This document shows positions 5,007 through 6,449 of a DNA stretch of 6,449 bases, piece after piece. The notes below the pieces were generated by a model. It did not search any database, was not told the origin of the DNA, and saw only the letters and a program-made list of their open reading frames with translations. The translations under genes and the position numbers were made by a program. Positions within the stretch are counted from its first letter, which is position 1, and every line of letters starts with the position of its first letter. The DNA is from JAENVT01 sp043758005 (GTDB lineage Bacteria > Actinomycetota > Acidimicrobiia > Acidimicrobiales > Ilumatobacteraceae): contig JAYVOI010000010.1 in assembly GCA_043758005.1 (NCBI GenBank), positions 1 through 6,449 of the forward strand, in the 5' to 3' direction.

Positions 5007-6083
5007 TCAGGGCTGAACCGGGGTGCTGACGGAAGTCGTGGTGTCGTCATCGCCGGCGTGATCACCGTGACCGTGGTTGTCGCCACCGCCACCTTGGTGA
5101 TTGTCGTTGTTGTCGCCAGCGGTGGTCGGGACGGACGAGCCGTTGAAGGTCGGATCAGCCGAATTGCAGCGGATCTTTTCCTTGACCGAGACGGTCATCT
5201 GACCATCTTCATCGCTGACCTTGATGCGCACCTGCTCGCCGGTGGCAAAGGTGACGGTGGTCTTGCCCTCGTTGCTGCTCGTCGTGGCGCCAGCAGGCGT
5301 GATCGTGCCGACGGTGATGGTGCCATCAGCTGCCACGACGTAAGCGATGGACGCACTGGTGTTGTCGCAGAGCAGACCGGTCCACATGTGGGAGCCAACG
5401 GCCTTGCCTTCGACGCCCTTGATCCGGCCGAGCGAGATGCTCAACTTGGCGGAGGTGCTGCCGTCTTCATCGGTTTCAACCTTGACCTTGATGCTCAGGT
5501 TTCGTGACTGATCGCCTACGGCATTGGTGAACTTGACCGAGACCCGAGCGGACATCTCAGTGCCCTCGTCGTCGTCGCCACTCGACAGCTCGACGGTGCC
5601 GACGACGCCGTCCGCCGAGGCGGTGACACCCGTGATGTTCGGGCTGCCATCAGCAGCAGCAACGATGTTGAATGCGACGGTGCTGGCAGTGCCCGTACCG
5701 AACACATCACCACTCCACGAGCCGGGACCGGAGACGTCGGCCAGCGAACCGGCGCGAGCCGAGACGCTCTGGCCGCCCTGCTTGGACCTGATGACGACCT
5801 TGGCCGGGTCACCGGTCGGGTTGGTCAGGTTGGCGCTCTGGAACACGACCTTGTGCGGCGAAGCCGACGTGGCTGTGTTTCCGGTGGCCGGGTCGACCGT
5901 GACCGAGGCCAACGCCCCGCCGGGGCCGGTGGTGATGCCGATCTTCAACGGTGCTCCGAACAGCGGCAATGTCACTGTCGTGGGCACTGGGTCGGCGGCG
6001 GCTGCGGTCTGCGTCGCAACGACCCCGCCCATCAACATGGTGCCCAACACTGCTGCGGCCACCCCAATCACATGTCGCTTCAT
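5007..6083 (-). CDS. Secreted beta-rich protein with internal duplication and His/Asp/Asn/Gly-rich C-terminal tail, function unknown
   Basis: The 358-residue protein starts at ATG 6083, 8 bases after a consensus GGAGGT. It has a clear Sec signal peptide: MKRH, a hydrophobic core (5-23), and a likely cut in ATQTAAAA-DP near residue 30. The mature part has alternating hydrophobic residues typical of beta strands. Two similar blocks are visible. Block 1 (about W123-L218) contains WSG, VAFNIVAAADG and IKVKVETDEDG; block 2 (about W234-I304) contains WTG, IAYVVAADG and IKVSDEDG. The only cysteines in the mature part, C239 and C306, may pair. Residues 321-347 are rich in Asp, Asn, His and Gly, and a TTTSVSTPVQP end follows. 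There is no LPxTG motif or C-terminal membrane segment, so it is probably released or loosely attached. It is the first gene of a likely pair with the lipoprotein immediately downstream. The larger open frame upstream to 6404 overlaps a different gene and is not coding. Confidence 0.83.
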   Translation of the reverse strand: MKRHVIGVAAAVLGTMLMGGVVATQTAAAADPVPTTVTLPLFGAPLKIGITTGPGGALASVTVDPATGNTATSASPHKVVFQSANLTNPTGDPAKVVIRSKQGGQSVSARAGSLADVSGPGSWSGDVFGTGTASTVAFNIVAAADGSPNITGVTASADGVVGTVELSSGDDDEGTEMSARVSVKFTNAVGDQSRNLSIKVKVETDEDGSTSAKLSISLGRIKGVEGKAVGSHMWTGLLCDNTSASIAYVVAADGTITVGTITPAGATTSSNEGKTTVTFATGEQVRIKVSDEDGQMTVSVKEKIRCNSADPTFNGSSVPTTAGDNNDNHQGGGGDNHGHGDHAGDDDTTTSVSTPVQP

Positions 6084-6091
6084 TTCGTTTG

Positions 6092-6097
6092 ACCTCC
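6092..6097 (-). promoter_or_regulatory. Consensus ribosome binding site of the secreted protein
   Basis: On the minus strand this reads GGAGGT, 8 bases before ATG 6083, inside a locally A/T-rich leader. It fixes the start and is the strongest Shine-Dalgarno in the window, suggesting high translation. Confidence 0.85.
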
Positions 6098-6192
6098 GAA
6101 ATATAGTTCGCCGCGCCCGCGTCGGACTCGGGTAATGCACAGGACACGCCCTGCTCACAGCGAAGGTTTTGGACTTAAGACAGTCTTGACAA
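6098..6192 (-). other. Intergenic leader region of the secreted-protein gene
   Basis: This is the part of the 109-base gap that lies upstream of the ribosome binding site. It holds a short palindrome, AAGACAGTCTT (6177-6187), with near-symmetric flanks. I find no convincing -35/-10 pair for the minus strand and no GC-rich hairpin with a T run for the upstream gene, so readthrough from the upstream gene remains possible. Confidence 0.4.
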
Positions 6193-6449
6193 TCAACTCC
6201 AGAGAGTGACATAGACGGGCGGGCGGAACTTTGCGGCCGGCACACCACTGTCCGGGCGGTACATCGCCTGCATCGCATCGGGCGTGCGAACGAAGCGGCG
6301 CAGCTTGTCGGCTGCGCTCGATCGCCGGGATGACTCCAACGAACTGACGTACAACAGCAGGTCAACAGGCATATCTGTGGCTCGAACCCTGGCCAGGGCA
6401 CCACGATCGACCTCGGCGGCGACCATGTGATCGATGGCCGGGGCCACGC
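6193..6449 (-). CDS. C-terminal part of an unrecognised protein, 5' end beyond the right edge
   Basis: The frame is open from the window edge to a TGA at 6193-6195, giving about 85 residues. It has strongly G/C-rich third positions, which marks it as real coding sequence rather than the antisense shadow of the secreted-protein frame that overlaps it. The visible part contains a short hydrophobic stretch, MPVDLLLYVSSLE, a basic helix-like segment with KLRRFVRTP, and an ending of KFRPPVYVTLWS. I do not recognise a family, see no catalytic motif, and see no membrane segment long enough to span a bilayer. It lies upstream of and in the same direction as the secreted protein, 109 bases away, so co-transcription is possible but not shown. 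A GTG at 6447 is in frame, but nothing supports it as the true start. Confidence 0.68.
   Translation of the reverse strand, partial: VAPAIDHMVAAEVDRGALARVRATDMPVDLLLYVSSLESSRRSSAADKLRRFVRTPDAMQAMYRPDSGVPAAKFRPPVYVTLWS

Noticed and set aside
6100..6105. TATATT on the minus strand as a -10 box for the secreted protein
   Set aside because: It is so close to the ribosome binding site that transcription would begin inside the GGAGGT, and no -35 sits at the right distance.
5524..6135. Plus-strand open frame opposite the secreted protein
   Set aside because: It is the antisense of a signal-peptide-bearing, strong-RBS gene and has no recognisable domain or start signal of its own.
6186..6191. TTGACA consensus -35 on the plus strand
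   Set aside because: No good -10 follows at 16-18 bases, and no plus-strand gene lies downstream in the window.
6084..6404. Upstream extension of the secreted-protein frame
   Set aside because: It would bury the signal peptide and overlaps another coding frame. The GGAGGT site fixes the start at 6083.

Overview
The window reads as high-GC actinobacterial chromosome with dense genes, G/C-rich third codon positions and gaps of at most 119 bases. An Acidimicrobiia-type host (Ilumatobacter-like) is my best guess. It rests only on base composition and on the mix of a DUF222/HNH protein, an Aur1-like PAP2 protein, a Dabb protein and actinobacterial-style secreted proteins. No rRNA or other marker gene is present to confirm it. 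I see no CRISPR array, tRNA, insertion sequence or prophage gene.

Left part, plus strand. The C-terminal portion of a DUF222/HNH (13E12-type) putative endonuclease runs in from the left edge and ends at 911. A 119-base gap follows, then a polytopic membrane PAP2/Aur1-like phosphatase or phosphotransferase (1031-2032). Its stop codon overlaps the start of a small PIN-domain protein (2032-2445), so those two genes are probably one translationally coupled unit.

Middle. A Dabb (stress-responsive A/B barrel) protein (2463-2759, minus) and a PuuB/DadA-type FAD-dependent amine oxidoreductase (2817-4256, plus) are transcribed divergently from a 57-base region. The PIN and Dabb genes converge with only 17 bases between them.

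Right part, minus strand. A rightmost ORF whose 5' part lies beyond the window ends at 6193. After 109 bases comes a secreted 358-residue protein with an apparent internal duplication and a His/Asp/Asn/Gly-rich tail (5007-6083, excellent ribosome binding site). Immediately behind it is a predicted lipoprotein (4284-4997). These last two look like a small cell-surface operon of unknown function and are the least explained content here. The FAD oxidoreductase and lipoprotein genes converge with a 27-base gap.

I do not see a demonstrable new defence or mobile system. The best leads are the duplicated secreted protein with its lipoprotein partner, the PAP2-PIN coupling, and two candidate leaderless promoters.
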